In this document: positions 1-8,870 of the stretch, in pieces
Numbering within the stretch: the stretch's first letter is position 1
Layout: every line of letters begins with the position of its first letter
Assembly: GCF_900473965.1 (NCBI RefSeq)
Contig: NZ_UCNJ01000018.1
Location: forward strand, 219,751-283,750
Direction: 5' to 3'
Source: Synechococcus sp. UW179A
Lineage (GTDB): Bacteria > Cyanobacteriota > Cyanobacteriia > PCC-6307 > Cyanobiaceae
Length of the DNA stretch: 64,000 bases
The notes under the pieces: generated by a model
What the model saw: the letters and a program-made list of their open reading frames with translations, nothing else
Databases searched by the model: none
Told to the model about the DNA's origin: nothing
Program-made: the position numbers and the translations under genes

Positions 1-605
1 AGGCGATTCAACTGGTTGGCCGTCTGCGCTTCGGCCATCTCCAGATGATTGAAGCAACGGCCAGGCAAACCTTCCACGGCCGTGCGCGAGGGATCACTCA
101 CGTTGAAGTAGGGATGGAGGCCGAAGCTGAATGGCATCGGCTCACTCTCAGACTCAGAGGTATTGCTGATGGTGATGATGATGTCGAGCGCGTCACTGAG
201 CGGCCTGATCTCCATCTGGATCCTGAATCCGAAGGGGTAGACCTTCCGGGTTTCGGCACCATCGCTCAACGTGAGCATCACGCCACTCTGATCGCCGAGC
301 AAGGCGATCTGCCAGGGAAGGTCACGGGCAAATCCATGTTGCTTGAGGGTGAAGTCACCACTGGCGAGCGGCAAGCAATCATTGGGCAGATTGCCGCAGA
401 TCGGAAACAACACTGGAATGCCTCCGCGGATGCTCTTGGCTGGGTCGGCGAAGCGCTCCTGGTCGAAATAGAGCATCTCGCGCCCGTTACACGACCACTC
501 GGTGACCAGGCCACCTCGCTCGGGCACAACCCGCAGGCGATCACCTCTGCTGGGATTCACAAACTCCCAGTGGGGATAGGGAGCGGACTGTTGGCGAAAG
601 GTCAT
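1..605 (-). CDS. D-hexose-6-phosphate mutarotase (aldose 1-epimerase family), 3' end off window
   Basis: The gene reads leftward from an ATG at 605 and is open to the left edge, so about 201 N-terminal residues are visible and the stop lies outside. The protein has the galactose-mutarotase fold pattern of the YeaD type. It contains an HGFARDLPW motif (the HGFAR His is a conserved active-site position) and FGLHPYFNVSD with a second conserved His. An early ERGG-LVTEW stretch and the phrase GGIPVLFPICG fit the same family. Members interconvert alpha and beta anomers of glucose-6-phosphate and related sugars in the cytosol. It lies 36 bp downstream of the alpha/beta hydrolase gene on the same strand and may be co-transcribed with it. 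The forward-strand frame over the same bases is longer but has no family features. Confidence 0.85.
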   Translation of the reverse strand, partial: MTFRQQSAPYPHWEFVNPSRGDRLRVVPERGGLVTEWSCNGREMLYFDQERFADPAKSIRGGIPVLFPICGNLPNDCLPLASGDFTLKQHGFARDLPWQIALLGDQSGVMLTLSDGAETRKVYPFGFRIQMEIRPLSDALDIIITISNTSESESEPMPFSFGLHPYFNVSDPSRTAVEGLPGRCFNHLEMAEAQTANQLNR

Positions 606-641
606 GGCCACAGGACCGGGACACCCAAGATTGGCCAGAAA

Positions 642-1574
642 CTACCGAGAAGGCTGCAGATCCTGCTTGTTTTCACCAGCAAGAGTGGTCAACCACTCCA
701 GCAATGCTGCGTTGACCTGATCGGGGACCTCATCGTGTGGACAGTGACCTGCTTCAAGCACCACCTCCGTGGTGGCCTCAGGCGCATGACGCTGGAAACT
801 GGCGCGACGACCGGCGGCATTGATCCAGGGGTCACGGATCCCCCATAGCAATAGCAAGGGTGATTTCAGACATGCGAACAATTCATCCAGCGGCTGTCCG
901 CGGGGGATATCAAAGACCGTGCGAAACACTCCGAAGGCTCCGGCATCGAGGGAGGGGCGCCGGATCGCCTCGACCAACCAGTCATCGACGTTGGTCTTAT
1001 CGATGTACACCTGATTGAGGGTGCGTCGAATCGTGGCGGGGCGCCTGAGGTTCTCAAACAGCAAGCGCTGCAACACAGGATTTTTCAGCAGTGCCGAACT
1101 GATCGAGCGACGTGCACTCGGCCACCAGCCTTTGGGCTTCGCGGACTGTTCGTCGCTGAAAGGGCCGGCCGCATTCAGCAGCACAACACCGGCCGCCTCA
1201 TCCCCTAATTCAGCACCAGCGGCAAGAGCGGCGAAACCACCCAGAGAATTGCCCGCGATCACCGTAGGCCTGCCGATGCGCTCGCGCACGTAGGCCACCA
1301 GCTGATCCCTCCAGAGAGCACCGCCATAAGCCAAATCAGCTGGCTTGGCACTGCGGCCGAAACCGAGCAGATCGATGGCATGAACCTCATGGGTGCTAGC
1401 CAGCACAGGAATGTTGTGGCGCCAGTGATCGGTGGAAGCACCAAAACCATGCACCAGAAGCACAGCGGGACGCTGCAGATCAACCGCATCCGAATCCGAT
1501 TGAGGCCCGACACAGAGACCATGCACTGCATGACCTTGAAACTGCCACCAGGGTTGCTGTGCGTCGCTCACCAC
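642..1574 (-). CDS. alpha/beta hydrolase fold protein
   Basis: This 310-residue protein has the classic hydrolase landmarks: an oxyanion-loop HGFGAS near residue 43, the nucleophile elbow GNSLGG (Ser of G-N-S-L-G), an acid-bearing GIRDPW segment, and the catalytic His in EAGHCPHDE near the C-terminus. It resembles the plastid/cyanobacterial hydrolases with an HGFGAS-xxHWRxNIP signature, but the substrate cannot be read from sequence. The start is GTG at 1574 or the adjoining GTG at 1571, and GGAAGG just upstream is a plausible ribosome-binding site. A paralogue with the same HWRHN and GHCPHDE motifs lies at 62781-63758. The next gene downstream is the mutarotase. Confidence 0.85.
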   Translation of the reverse strand: MVSDAQQPWWQFQGHAVHGLCVGPQSDSDAVDLQRPAVLLVHGFGASTDHWRHNIPVLASTHEVHAIDLLGFGRSAKPADLAYGGALWRDQLVAYVRERIGRPTVIAGNSLGGFAALAAGAELGDEAAGVVLLNAAGPFSDEQSAKPKGWWPSARRSISSALLKNPVLQRLLFENLRRPATIRRTLNQVYIDKTNVDDWLVEAIRRPSLDAGAFGVFRTVFDIPRGQPLDELFACLKSPLLLLWGIRDPWINAAGRRASFQRHAPEATTEVVLEAGHCPHDEVPDQVNAALLEWLTTLAGENKQDLQPSR

Positions 1575-1644
1575 ACCTTCCGCTTGTGGCGGCGATGCTA
1601 AGCATCCTTTTTCACCACCGCCCTGCCGGGCCGACTTCGCCGCG

Positions 1645-1953
1645 ATGCTCGATCAGACCACAGGCCTGCTTCTGCAGAGCAGCACACTCAGTGGTGGCCT
1701 GTTCTGGGCTATCGCCCTCTATCTGCCGCTCAGCGCACCACTCAGCCGTTTTGAAGCAAGCCTTGAAAGCGGGCCCCTAAGCGCACCATGGCGTCAGGCC
1801 GCTTTGGTGATCAGCAGTCTGCTGCTAGCACTCGCTGTTGGTGTGCTGATTCAGCTGCTGCTGGGATGGGCTCTCGGGCCTGGCTGGGCTTCAAGCCTGG
1901 CGCTGATCACCATCGGCTGGAGCCTGTTTCTATCGCTGGCGCGGAAGGACTGA
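1645..1953 (+). CDS. small hypothetical membrane protein
   Basis: This 102-residue frame opens with ATG and contains two or three hydrophobic stretches: about residues 17-30, a clear helix at about 50-72 (LVISSLLLALAVGVLIQLLL) and another at about 78-97. It ends in a short basic tail. I do not recognise a named family. It is divergent from the hydrolase (start codons about 70 bp apart) and convergent with the antiporter, whose stop lies 26 bp beyond. The hydrophobic periodicity and tidy fit between neighbours support a real gene. Function is unknown, with an inner- or thylakoid-membrane location inferred. Confidence 0.6.
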   Translation: MLDQTTGLLLQSSTLSGGLFWAIALYLPLSAPLSRFEASLESGPLSAPWRQAALVISSLLLALAVGVLIQLLLGWALGPGWASSLALITIGWSLFLSLARKD

Positions 1954-1979
1954 ATTACGCGCCGAAACAACCAATCAGC

Positions 1980-3374
1980 TCAGAGCAGACCCACCGGATC
2001 AGCCGCGACCTCATCATCAACCTTGTCGTCGTCGTCTGGCTTGTCGTCACCGATCACCAGACGCAGAAGGATGGGAGCCAGGAAGGTGGTGCCGATCACC
2101 ATCAACAGAATTGCCGCCTCCAGGGAGGGAGACAGCAACTTGGCGCTGGTTCCAAGACCAAGGAAGATCAGGCCGACTTCACCGCGGGGCATCATGCCCA
2201 GGCCCACCACAAGGCGACGGGTGGGTTGCTTGCTGACAAAGGCCCAGCCCGAGGCGATCTTGCCGATGATCGACACCACCAGCAGAAAGCCGGCAACGAT
2301 CAGAGCCGTTTTGCTGGAGGGATCGGAGGGATTGATCACAGAAAGATCCATCCCGGCGCCTACCAGCACAAAAAACACCGTGGCAAACAGGGTCACGATC
2401 GGCAGGACCGCCTCCTGAATGGCGCGGTTGTGTTTTGAACTGCTGAGGATCAAACCAGCAGCAAATGCGCCCAGGGCAGCTTCCAGGCCGATCGCCGTCG
2501 CCGTGAAGCAACTAATGGCCAGGATCACAAAAGAACCCACCAGCACTTCCCCAGGAGCCTTCAGCTTGTCGATCAACCAGTCAAAGGCTGGCGCAGCGCT
2601 GCGGCTGAGGCCAATGGCCGCCACCACAAACACAACCGCAGCAGCCACCAGCTTCACGATCGGACCAATCTCGAGAGAGCCGCCGGAGGCCAGAGCCACC
2701 ACAACGGCGAGAATCACGATCCCGAGGATGTCATCGAGAATGGCAGCCCCGATCACGATCTGACCTTCACGAGTCTTGAGGAATCCCAGCTCACCGAAGA
2801 CGCTGGCGGTGATGCCGATGCTGGTGGCGGTCATCGAGGCCCCGGCAAAAATCGCAGGAATCGCATCCACATGGAAGATCGCCATCAGGCCCCAGGTGCC
2901 CAGAGCGAAGGGCAGCACCACCCCAACGACGGCCACTGTGAAGGCCTGAGCGCCAACAGCAATCAGTTCCTCCAGCTCACTCTCCAGGCCGGTAAGGAAC
3001 AACAATGCATAAAGACCAAGCTCAGCCACCGACTCGAGCGAAGGAAAACTTTCGCTGTAGATCTCAGGAACCGATTCCGGGGGGACATTGACCAGACCAC
3101 TCACCAAAGCCACCAACCCCTGACTGAGCTGCACCTGGGTTTCCGGAGGCACCAGCAGATGCAGGCCCGAGGCACCGATCAGCACGCCGGCCAGCAGCTC
3201 TCCAAGAATCGTTGGCAACTGCAGACGCACAAGCACTTCCGCGAGAATGCGGGCTGCCACAAAGATCAGCACAAATCGGGCCACCCCGATCAGGGTTTCC
3301 GCCATCTCCAGGTCGTGAGCCGAGATCTCAGCCAGCAGCGGCATGAGTAAGGGCGGCATCGCAGCAGCGAGCAT
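1980..3374 (-). CDS. cation:proton antiporter (CPA2 / NapA-type)
   Basis: This polytopic protein of about 464 residues is hydrophobic almost throughout, with about 12 membrane segments. Family features include LGELLAGVLIG near the N-terminus, LLFLTGLE (typical GLE/GLD in the fourth helix), the SMTATSIGIT stretch with ILDDI shortly after, and MMPRGEVGLIFLG in a late helix. Such proteins exchange Na+ or K+ for protons across the membrane and serve pH and salt homeostasis. The longest frame begins with a TTG at 3434, but the ATG at 3374 gives a normal membrane N-terminus and is preferred. The C-terminus is a short acidic tail rich in Asp. The gene is divergent from glgP, leaving 233 bp for both promoters. 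Confidence 0.87.
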   Translation of the reverse strand: MLAAAMPPLLMPLLAEISAHDLEMAETLIGVARFVLIFVAARILAEVLVRLQLPTILGELLAGVLIGASGLHLLVPPETQVQLSQGLVALVSGLVNVPPESVPEIYSESFPSLESVAELGLYALLFLTGLESELEELIAVGAQAFTVAVVGVVLPFALGTWGLMAIFHVDAIPAIFAGASMTATSIGITASVFGELGFLKTREGQIVIGAAILDDILGIVILAVVVALASGGSLEIGPIVKLVAAAVVFVVAAIGLSRSAAPAFDWLIDKLKAPGEVLVGSFVILAISCFTATAIGLEAALGAFAAGLILSSSKHNRAIQEAVLPIVTLFATVFFVLVGAGMDLSVINPSDPSSKTALIVAGFLLVVSIIGKIASGWAFVSKQPTRRLVVGLGMMPRGEVGLIFLGLGTSAKLLSPSLEAAILLMVIGTTFLAPILLRLVIGDDKPDDDDKVDDEVAADPVGLL

Positions 3375-3607
3375 CAGAAATGTCGATTCCTCTCGGTGGG
3401 ACCTTATCCCTAAACGGGTTTCCGCAATGCTCAAGCTGACGCTTCGGCGGAAGCATCACGGCGTGAACTGGTCCTGAGAGTACAGCTGCAAGGCGCCAAC
3501 GGCCTGCAAACGTCCGCCGCAACGGCTACACGGTCTGACTGGAAACCCTGAATTTCCTGCATTCCTGGTGCGATCCGAGCCAACCTCAAGTCACCTCCCG
3601 ATAAGCG

Positions 3608-6130
3608 ATGAGCACCTCCGAGCCCCTCGACCTGCGTTTACCGACTCCGGGATGCTCCGTCGACCCTGAACGCTCGGGTCTCGATGCCGATTCCGTGTTT
3701 GACGGCATGACCGAGCACCTGTTCTTCACGCTCGGCAAACTCGCTCCCTCAGCCAGCCCCCATGACCTCTACATGGCGCTGAGCTATGCGGTGCGTGACC
3801 GGCTGATGACGCGCTTTCTGGCTAGTAAGGAAGCGATTCGCGCCCGGCCCCAGAAAACCGTGGCCTATCTCTCGGCTGAGTTTCTAATCGGCCCGCAGCT
3901 GGCCAACAATCTGCTCAACCTGGGGATTGAAAAGGAAGCTGAGGAAGCCCTGAAGCGCTTCGGGATCGAATCGCTGCAGCCGATTCTTGAGGTAGAGGAA
4001 GAACCTGGCCTAGGCAATGGCGGGCTCGGCCGTCTGGCGGCCTGCTACATGGAATCGCTGGCCAGCCTTGAAATTCCCGCCACGGGCTACGGCATTCGTT
4101 ATGAGTTCGGCATCTTCGACCAACTGATCCGCGACGGCTGGCAGGTGGAGGTCACCGATAAATGGCTGAAGGGAGGCTGGCCCTGGGAACTGCCCCAACC
4201 CGATGAAGCCTGCTTCGTGGGCTTCGGCGGCCGCACAGAGAGCTATATCGACGACAAGGGCAGCTACCGCTCACGCTGGATCCCCTCGGAACATGCGATC
4301 GGTGTCCCTCACGATGTGCCGGTGCTGGGCTACCGCGTGAATACCTGCGATCGTCTGCGTCTGTGGCGCGCGGATGCCACCGAAAGCTTCGACTTCTATG
4401 CCTTCAACATTGGCGACTACTACGGCGCCGTGGAAGAGAAGGTGGGCAGCGAAACCCTCTCCAAGGTGCTTTACCCCAACGACGGCACCGATGAAGGACG
4501 TCGCCTGCGCTTAAAGCAGCAGCACTTCTTCGTGTCCTGCTCCCTGCAAGACATGCTGCGCAGCCTCGACAGCCGGGGCCTTCCCGTGGAGGACTTCCCC
4601 CTGCACTGGACCGTTCAGCTGAACGACACGCACCCTGCCATCGCCGTGGCCGAGCTGATGCGTCTGTTGATCGACGATCGCCACCTGGAGTGGGACAGAG
4701 CCTGGGACATCACCAGCCGGTCTGTGGCTTACACCAACCACACCCTGCTGCCGGAGGCCCTGGAGAAGTGGGACCTGAACCTGTTCAGCAGCCTGCTGCC
4801 CCGCCACCTCGAGCTGATTTATGAGATCAACCGCCGCTTCCTGCAGCAGGTGCGCCTGCGCTACCCCGGCAACGACGCGATCCAGCGCAAACTGTCGATC
4901 ATTGATGAAGACGGTGGCAAGGCTGTGCGCATGGCCCACCTGGCCACCATCGGCGCGCACCATGTGAATGGCGTGGCTGCTCTTCATTCCGACCTGGTCA
5001 AAAACCAGCTGATGCCGGAATTCGCAGCGCTCTGGCCTGAGAAGTTCACGAACGTGACCAATGGCGTCACGCCCCGTCGCTGGGTGGCCCTTTCCAACCC
5101 CGAGCTCTCAGCCTTGCTCGATGAGCACGTTGGGCCCGACTGGATCACCGACATGGATCGGCTGCGCTGCCTTGAGGAACGTCAGCATGACCACGGTTTC
5201 CTCGAACAATGGGGTGACACCAAGCTTTCGGTGAAGCGGAAGCTCTCTGGATACATCCACCGCAATACCGGCGTTCTGGTGGATCCCTCCAGCCTGTTTG
5301 ACGTGCAGGTGAAGCGCATCCACGAATACAAGCGTCAGCACCTGAATGCGCTTCAGATCATCACCCAATACCTGCGCATCAAAAACGGTCAGGCCGACGG
5401 ATTGGCTCCACGCACGGTGATCTTCGGGGGCAAAGCAGCTCCCGGCTACTACATGGCCAAGCTGATCATCCGCTTCATCAACGGCATCGCCGAAACGATC
5501 AACGCCGATCCCGATATGGACGGTCGCCTGCGGGTGGTCTTCCTGCCGGATTACAACGTGAAGCTCGGCGAGCAGGTGTATCCAGCCTCTGATCTCTCCG
5601 AGCAGATCTCCACGGCCGGCAAGGAAGCCTCCGGCACCGGCAACATGAAATTCGCCATGAACGGGGCGCTCACCATCGGCACGCTCGATGGGGCCAATGT
5701 GGAGATCCGCGACCGTGTGGGTTCGGAAAACTTCTTCCTGTTCGGCAAGACGGTGGAAGAGATCGCTGCACTCAAAAAGAGTGGCTATCGCCCCAGGGAA
5801 GTGATCGGAGCGATTCCGGAGCTGGCAGAAGCGATCCGGCTGATCGAGATGGGTCACTTCAGCAATGGCGACGGCGAACTGTTCAGACCGCTGCTCGACA
5901 ATCTCACCGGAAACGATCCTTTCTTCGTGATGGCCGACTTCGCGGCCTATCTGCGGGCCCAGGATGCAGTCAGCCGCGCCTGGACGGATCGCATGCACTG
6001 GAACCGGATGAGTGTGCTGAACGTGGCCCGCACTGGCTTCTTCTCCTCCGACCGGTCCATTCGCGACTACTGCCGCGAAATCTGGAACGTGGAGGCGATG
6101 CCTGTGGAGATCACCTGCGACATTCGCTGA
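3608..6130 (+). CDS. glgP: glycogen phosphorylase
   Basis: This 840-residue enzyme has the full length of bacterial alpha-glucan phosphorylases. It releases glucose-1-phosphate from glycogen in the cytosol and so mobilises carbon in the dark. Recognisable features are GNGGLGRLAACY near residue 137, QLNDTHPAIAV, NVTNGVTPRRW, VKRIHEYKRQ, and the pyridoxal-phosphate site TGNMKFAMNG, where Lys681 carries the cofactor. The ATG at 3608 is the only sensible start. The gene stands alone between the antiporter (divergent) and two small unknown genes on the opposite strand. No regulatory site is obvious in the upstream 233 bp. Confidence 0.97.
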   Translation: MSTSEPLDLRLPTPGCSVDPERSGLDADSVFDGMTEHLFFTLGKLAPSASPHDLYMALSYAVRDRLMTRFLASKEAIRARPQKTVAYLSAEFLIGPQLANNLLNLGIEKEAEEALKRFGIESLQPILEVEEEPGLGNGGLGRLAACYMESLASLEIPATGYGIRYEFGIFDQLIRDGWQVEVTDKWLKGGWPWELPQPDEACFVGFGGRTESYIDDKGSYRSRWIPSEHAIGVPHDVPVLGYRVNTCDRLRLWRADATESFDFYAFNIGDYYGAVEEKVGSETLSKVLYPNDGTDEGRRLRLKQQHFFVSCSLQDMLRSLDSRGLPVEDFPLHWTVQLNDTHPAIAVAELMRLLIDDRHLEWDRAWDITSRSVAYTNHTLLPEALEKWDLNLFSSLLPRHLELIYEINRRFLQQVRLRYPGNDAIQRKLSIIDEDGGKAVRMAHLATIGAHHVNGVAALHSDLVKNQLMPEFAALWPEKFTNVTNGVTPRRWVALSNPELSALLDEHVGPDWITDMDRLRCLEERQHDHGFLEQWGDTKLSVKRKLSGYIHRNTGVLVDPSSLFDVQVKRIHEYKRQHLNALQIITQYLRIKNGQADGLAPRTVIFGGKAAPGYYMAKLIIRFINGIAETINADPDMDGRLRVVFLPDYNVKLGEQVYPASDLSEQISTAGKEASGTGNMKFAMNGALTIGTLDGANVEIRDRVGSENFFLFGKTVEEIAALKKSGYRPREVIGAIPELAEAIRLIEMGHFSNGDGELFRPLLDNLTGNDPFFVMADFAAYLRAQDAVSRAWTDRMHWNRMSVLNVARTGFFSSDRSIRDYCREIWNVEAMPVEITCDIR

Positions 6131-6223
6131 GACCTGGCCAACGAAAAGCCCCCGATGCCATCACCGGTGCCCATCAAAATCGGAAACCTCAAATCAGCTT
6201 GAGAGTGAAATTGGGTTGAAGAA

Positions 6224-6679
6224 TCAACCTCGATCGGGAAGATCAGGGGTTTGATGCAACAGACGGTTCAGACGCAAACGATCGGCGTTGAGGGGATCGG
6301 GCGCAAGCTCACCGGCAAGTTCACGAAATTTCTGCTCGATCTCTTCAGGCACACGCACGTCGAAAATGCGTTCCATCAACGCCTCAATTGAGAAAAGGTG
6401 CGCATTGATGTTTTCCATGTCAGCCATGGCCTGCTGGAGCGCATCGGCGGGTTCGTCAGCACTGCCAACTGGTGTGGCATGCACCTGTGCATCGCCCGTA
6501 CGAGGACCATGCTGCTTCTGCAGATCCTCAAGCACGCGACCAGAGAGTGTTCGAAATGCCTGAAGGGCTGCCCAACTCAGTTCCTGCTGCTGACGAAGCG
6601 TGGGATTCTCTCGAATCAGCCTGTCGTGCTCTCGGTAAAAGCGTTGACAGTCAGGACATTGGCAGGGCTCTTCTGGCAC
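6224..6679 (-). CDS. conserved hypothetical protein with N-terminal Cys pair
   Basis: This 151-residue acidic, mostly helical protein starts with GTG at 6679. That is the only start in the frame, since an in-frame stop lies 27 bp upstream. The N-terminus has CQCPDC, a tight cysteine cluster that could bind a metal. The rest is rich in Glu, Leu and Gln, consistent with helices, and carries no signal peptide or membrane segment. I do not recognise the family. It follows another small unknown gene (6717-7073) by 37 bp on the same strand, so the two are probably co-transcribed. Its convergent neighbour is glgP. Confidence 0.6.
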   Translation of the reverse strand: MPEEPCQCPDCQRFYREHDRLIRENPTLRQQQELSWAALQAFRTLSGRVLEDLQKQHGPRTGDAQVHATPVGSADEPADALQQAMADMENINAHLFSIEALMERIFDVRVPEEIEQKFRELAGELAPDPLNADRLRLNRLLHQTPDLPDRG

Positions 6680-6716
6680 GTGGAACCCGAAGCTCGAGAA
6701 CCATCATGACATCCAA

Positions 6717-7073
6717 TCAGGCAGCAAGCGGTGGTTCGGAAGAAAATCCGCCGTCACTGTCTCCACCGCCATCAAAACGGTTGTCTCCATCTCCCTCGGT
6801 GAGACCTGGCAAAGGGATTTCGATCGAGGTCACCACCTGGATCACATCTCTCAATCGCATGGAATCTGCAAACCAGCCCATGGCCTGCTCCGTATCACCA
6901 CGACGTTCGGCGTCACTGGCCTGGTCATCATGGGCTTCTGCAAGAAGAGCCAGCCAACAAAGACAGCGCGCCTGAACCACCGACAGATCGAGCTCAGTGG
7001 GCTGCGAGTCAGCGATGCGCTCGCTTTCCTGTTGAACCAGAAGCTGAAGCCGTAGATCGTGAAGCTGGGTCAT
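6717..7073 (-). CDS. hypothetical acidic protein with Gly/Asp-rich tail
   Basis: This 118-residue frame opens with ATG at 7073. The first 90 residues look helical (QLHDLRLQLLVQQESERI and a Cys/Trp-containing CLCWLALLAEAHDD segment). The last 25 are a low-complexity tail rich in Gly, Asp and Ser (DGDNRFDGGGDSDGG). No family is recognised. It precedes 6224-6679 in the same direction, suggesting a two-gene unit. The tRNA-Arg gene lies upstream on the same strand, with 209 bp between them holding no further frame, only a short perfect hairpin (CACTA-AATG-TAGTG, 7126-7139). Confidence 0.5.
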   Translation of the reverse strand: MTQLHDLRLQLLVQQESERIADSQPTELDLSVVQARCLCWLALLAEAHDDQASDAERRGDTEQAMGWFADSMRLRDVIQVVTSIEIPLPGLTEGDGDNRFDGGGDSDGGFSSEPPLAA

Positions 7074-7282
7074 GGAGCCGGTTTCACTACTCCTACGCTA
7101 GCGAGGGCGTCGAGCCTGGCTACCCCACTAAATGTAGTGTTAACTACCCTCAAGGGTTTGCACCAGCCCAGGGATAGCGCCTTAGCCGCCATCAAAAATC
7201 TACTTACGCACTAAAAACGCTCAAAGATCTCGTCAACAAGCCTGAGAGCATCCGTAAACCAAGCAAGGCATGGCTGAATCAC

Positions 7283-7355
<73 letters not shown>

Positions 7356-7364
7356 ATCAAAAGT

Positions 7365-7371
7365 CATTATG
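7365..7371. promoter_or_regulatory. candidate shared -10 element between tRNA-Arg and rnpB
   Basis: The only space between the two divergent RNA genes is 22 bp. It contains CATTATG, which reads as CATTAT toward rnpB (7 bp before its predicted first base) and as CATAAT toward the tRNA (10 bp before its mature 5' end). Both match a bacterial -10 box, so one near-palindrome may serve both directions. Any -35 boxes would fall inside the other gene and are weak. This is inferred from position and sequence only. Confidence 0.4.
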
Positions 7372-7377
7372 GGGTTT

Positions 7378-7760
7378 GAAAGCAGGAGAGGTGATCGCAA
7401 CCGAAGACCAGCCTCGTGCTGAGCTGCGGTTGAGGAAAGTCCGGGCTCCCCGATGGCCAGGCTTGCTGGGTAACGCCCAGTGCGGGTGACCGTGAGGAGA
7501 GTGCCACAGAAATACACCGCCGATGGCCGGTTCGCCGGCACAGGCAAGGGTGCAAGGGTGCGGTAAGAGCGCACCAGCAGCATCGAGAGGTGCTGGCTAG
7601 GTAAACCCCGGCCGGGAGCAAGGCCAAGGAACGACGACTGGCCATCTGTCCCGTTCCGATGTGTGAGCCGCTAGAGGCCGCCGGAGACGACGGTCCCAGA
7701 TAGATGATTGCCCCCTTCCCTCGGGAAGGAGAACAGAACCCGGCTTACGACCTGCTTTCA
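7378..7760 (+). ncRNA. rnpB: RNase P RNA (catalytic subunit)
   Basis: The sequence carries the hallmarks of bacterial type A RNase P RNA in order: GAGGAAAGTCCGGGCTCC, ACAGAAATACACCG, GGTAAGAGCGCACC, AGATAGATGATTGCC and ACAGAACCCGGCTTACGA. The ends are set by the P1 pairing of GAAAGCAGG at 7378 with CCTGCTTTC at 7751. The RNA is the ribozyme that trims 5' leaders from pre-tRNAs. It is divergent from the tRNA-Arg gene. A hairpin GGGTCT-TTC-AGACCC follows at 7783-7797, but without a T-run, so the 3' terminator is unclear. Confidence 0.97.
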
Positions 7761-7803
7761 CCAAACCACCACGCAAAGAGTCGGGTCTTTCAGACCCACG
7801 CCA

Positions 7804-8490
7804 GTGGTGACGTCCCAGGGCTCTGACTGGGCTCAAAAAGATTCAAACTGTCAACCGCCTAAGCAAAACGCAGGCAAGCTGATTCCCACAAAAAAGCGGA
7901 ATCCCTGCCCGATCTGCGGAGATAGATAGATCAGGTCGATGCCGGACGAAACGCGACGACGCGGTTTTGCTCTGCGCTTAATTAGGGCGATTCAGTCCGG
8001 ACAATTGATTCGATCTCCGTAGCCGATGGCGGCGGTTGGACCCTCTACAAGCGTGGAGACCTCTGGAATACATTCGCGCCAGAGCGGGCGAAAACCACCC
8101 GATGTCGAGCGCCAGCATCGAAACCTGTCGTAACAGCGCCAGCTCCCTCTAGAGCCAGCATCGAAGCCCGGCATCAGGCATTCTGCCCTGCTGGCGCGCC
8201 AGTCCTTCCACACCGATGACGCTGCTGATCTGACCCGCACAGGGTTCACACACAAGCAGATCCATCAGATGGGTGCGAAGATCGTGACCAAGGGGCTGAA
8301 GTTGCCCGAGCCCCCGCGTTCTACAGGAGCTCTGGTCGGGAAGGTTCGCCAACACGACTGGCTATCTGGTTATCACTCGCGACTAAGAAAGACGCATCAC
8401 TGCTGTGCAGCTACTACGTCCATGAGACAAGACGTATCGCTGGCTGAAGCTCATACCTGCCCCGCGGCACTCCCCTCAAAAACCATCTAA
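7804..8490 (+). pseudogene. decayed primase/replication protein (zinc finger + DUF3854-like, CyRepA1 type)
   Basis: Pieces of one protein read through three frames. Frame 1 ends in NPCPICGDR and a stop at 7929. Shifting past a duplicated GATA (7921-7928) continues it as RSGRCR-TKRDDAVLLC, restoring a four-cysteine zinc ribbon (CPxCG-x-SGxCR). After a stop at 7979 a third frame gives GGGWTLYKRGDLWNTFAPE from about 8025. From 8179 frame 1 resumes with HSALLARQSFHTDDAADL and TRTGFTHKQIHQMG, ending at 8490. This layout (zinc ribbon, GW-x-DLW-x-F-x-P strand, then a helical segment ending RGFT-x-QI) matches the N-terminal region of cyanobacterial plasmid/phage-type primases as I know them. The toprim and helicase parts are absent. 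The left boundary is approximate. Confidence 0.55.
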
Positions 8491-8870
8491 ACAAAAGAGT
8501 TATTATATTTTTGATGATTTTTTTATCTTGCAATCTAAGGCTGGATGATCAACCCATGAAGGGCACTTTGCTCATTATCGAAAGTGTTGCACGCATCTAT
8601 TCTTGTAATTATTTATTATTCAATCACTTGACCAAAATCTGAATTTCCACTGACTGACCTTCGAAAATTCAGTGCTACCGCCTATCCACATTCTATCCAC
8701 ACTGCTCCAAATCTTGGATTTGAACTTGATCCAACACACTCGGCCAGGACGCTAATCTATCTACGACAAACAGCTGGATACAATTCGCTTGAGTCTTTTA
8801 GTCCAACATTAAAGGCTAAAGCTCTGATAAAATACAAAAGACCTACCTGCAGTTCTTTAGCGCTGAAGAT
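8491..8870. other. AT-rich spacer of the rnpB-rnc island
   Basis: This stretch is far more AT-rich than the flanking core genome and has no gene with a usable start. One frame is open for 80 codons, 8632-8874, and its stop overlaps the ATG of the next gene (ATGA). It has no ATG, GTG or TTG, so it may be the tail of a lost gene or chance. No RNA gene or strong terminator was seen. Confidence 0.5.

Noticed and set aside
45..848. Long forward frame of 267 codons at the left edge
   Set aside because: It lies antisense to the mutarotase and the hydrolase 3' end, both of which show clear family motifs, and has none itself.
5108..5998. 296-codon minus-strand frame inside glgP
   Set aside because: It is antisense to the well-conserved C-terminal half of glycogen phosphorylase, and high GC makes such frames frequent.
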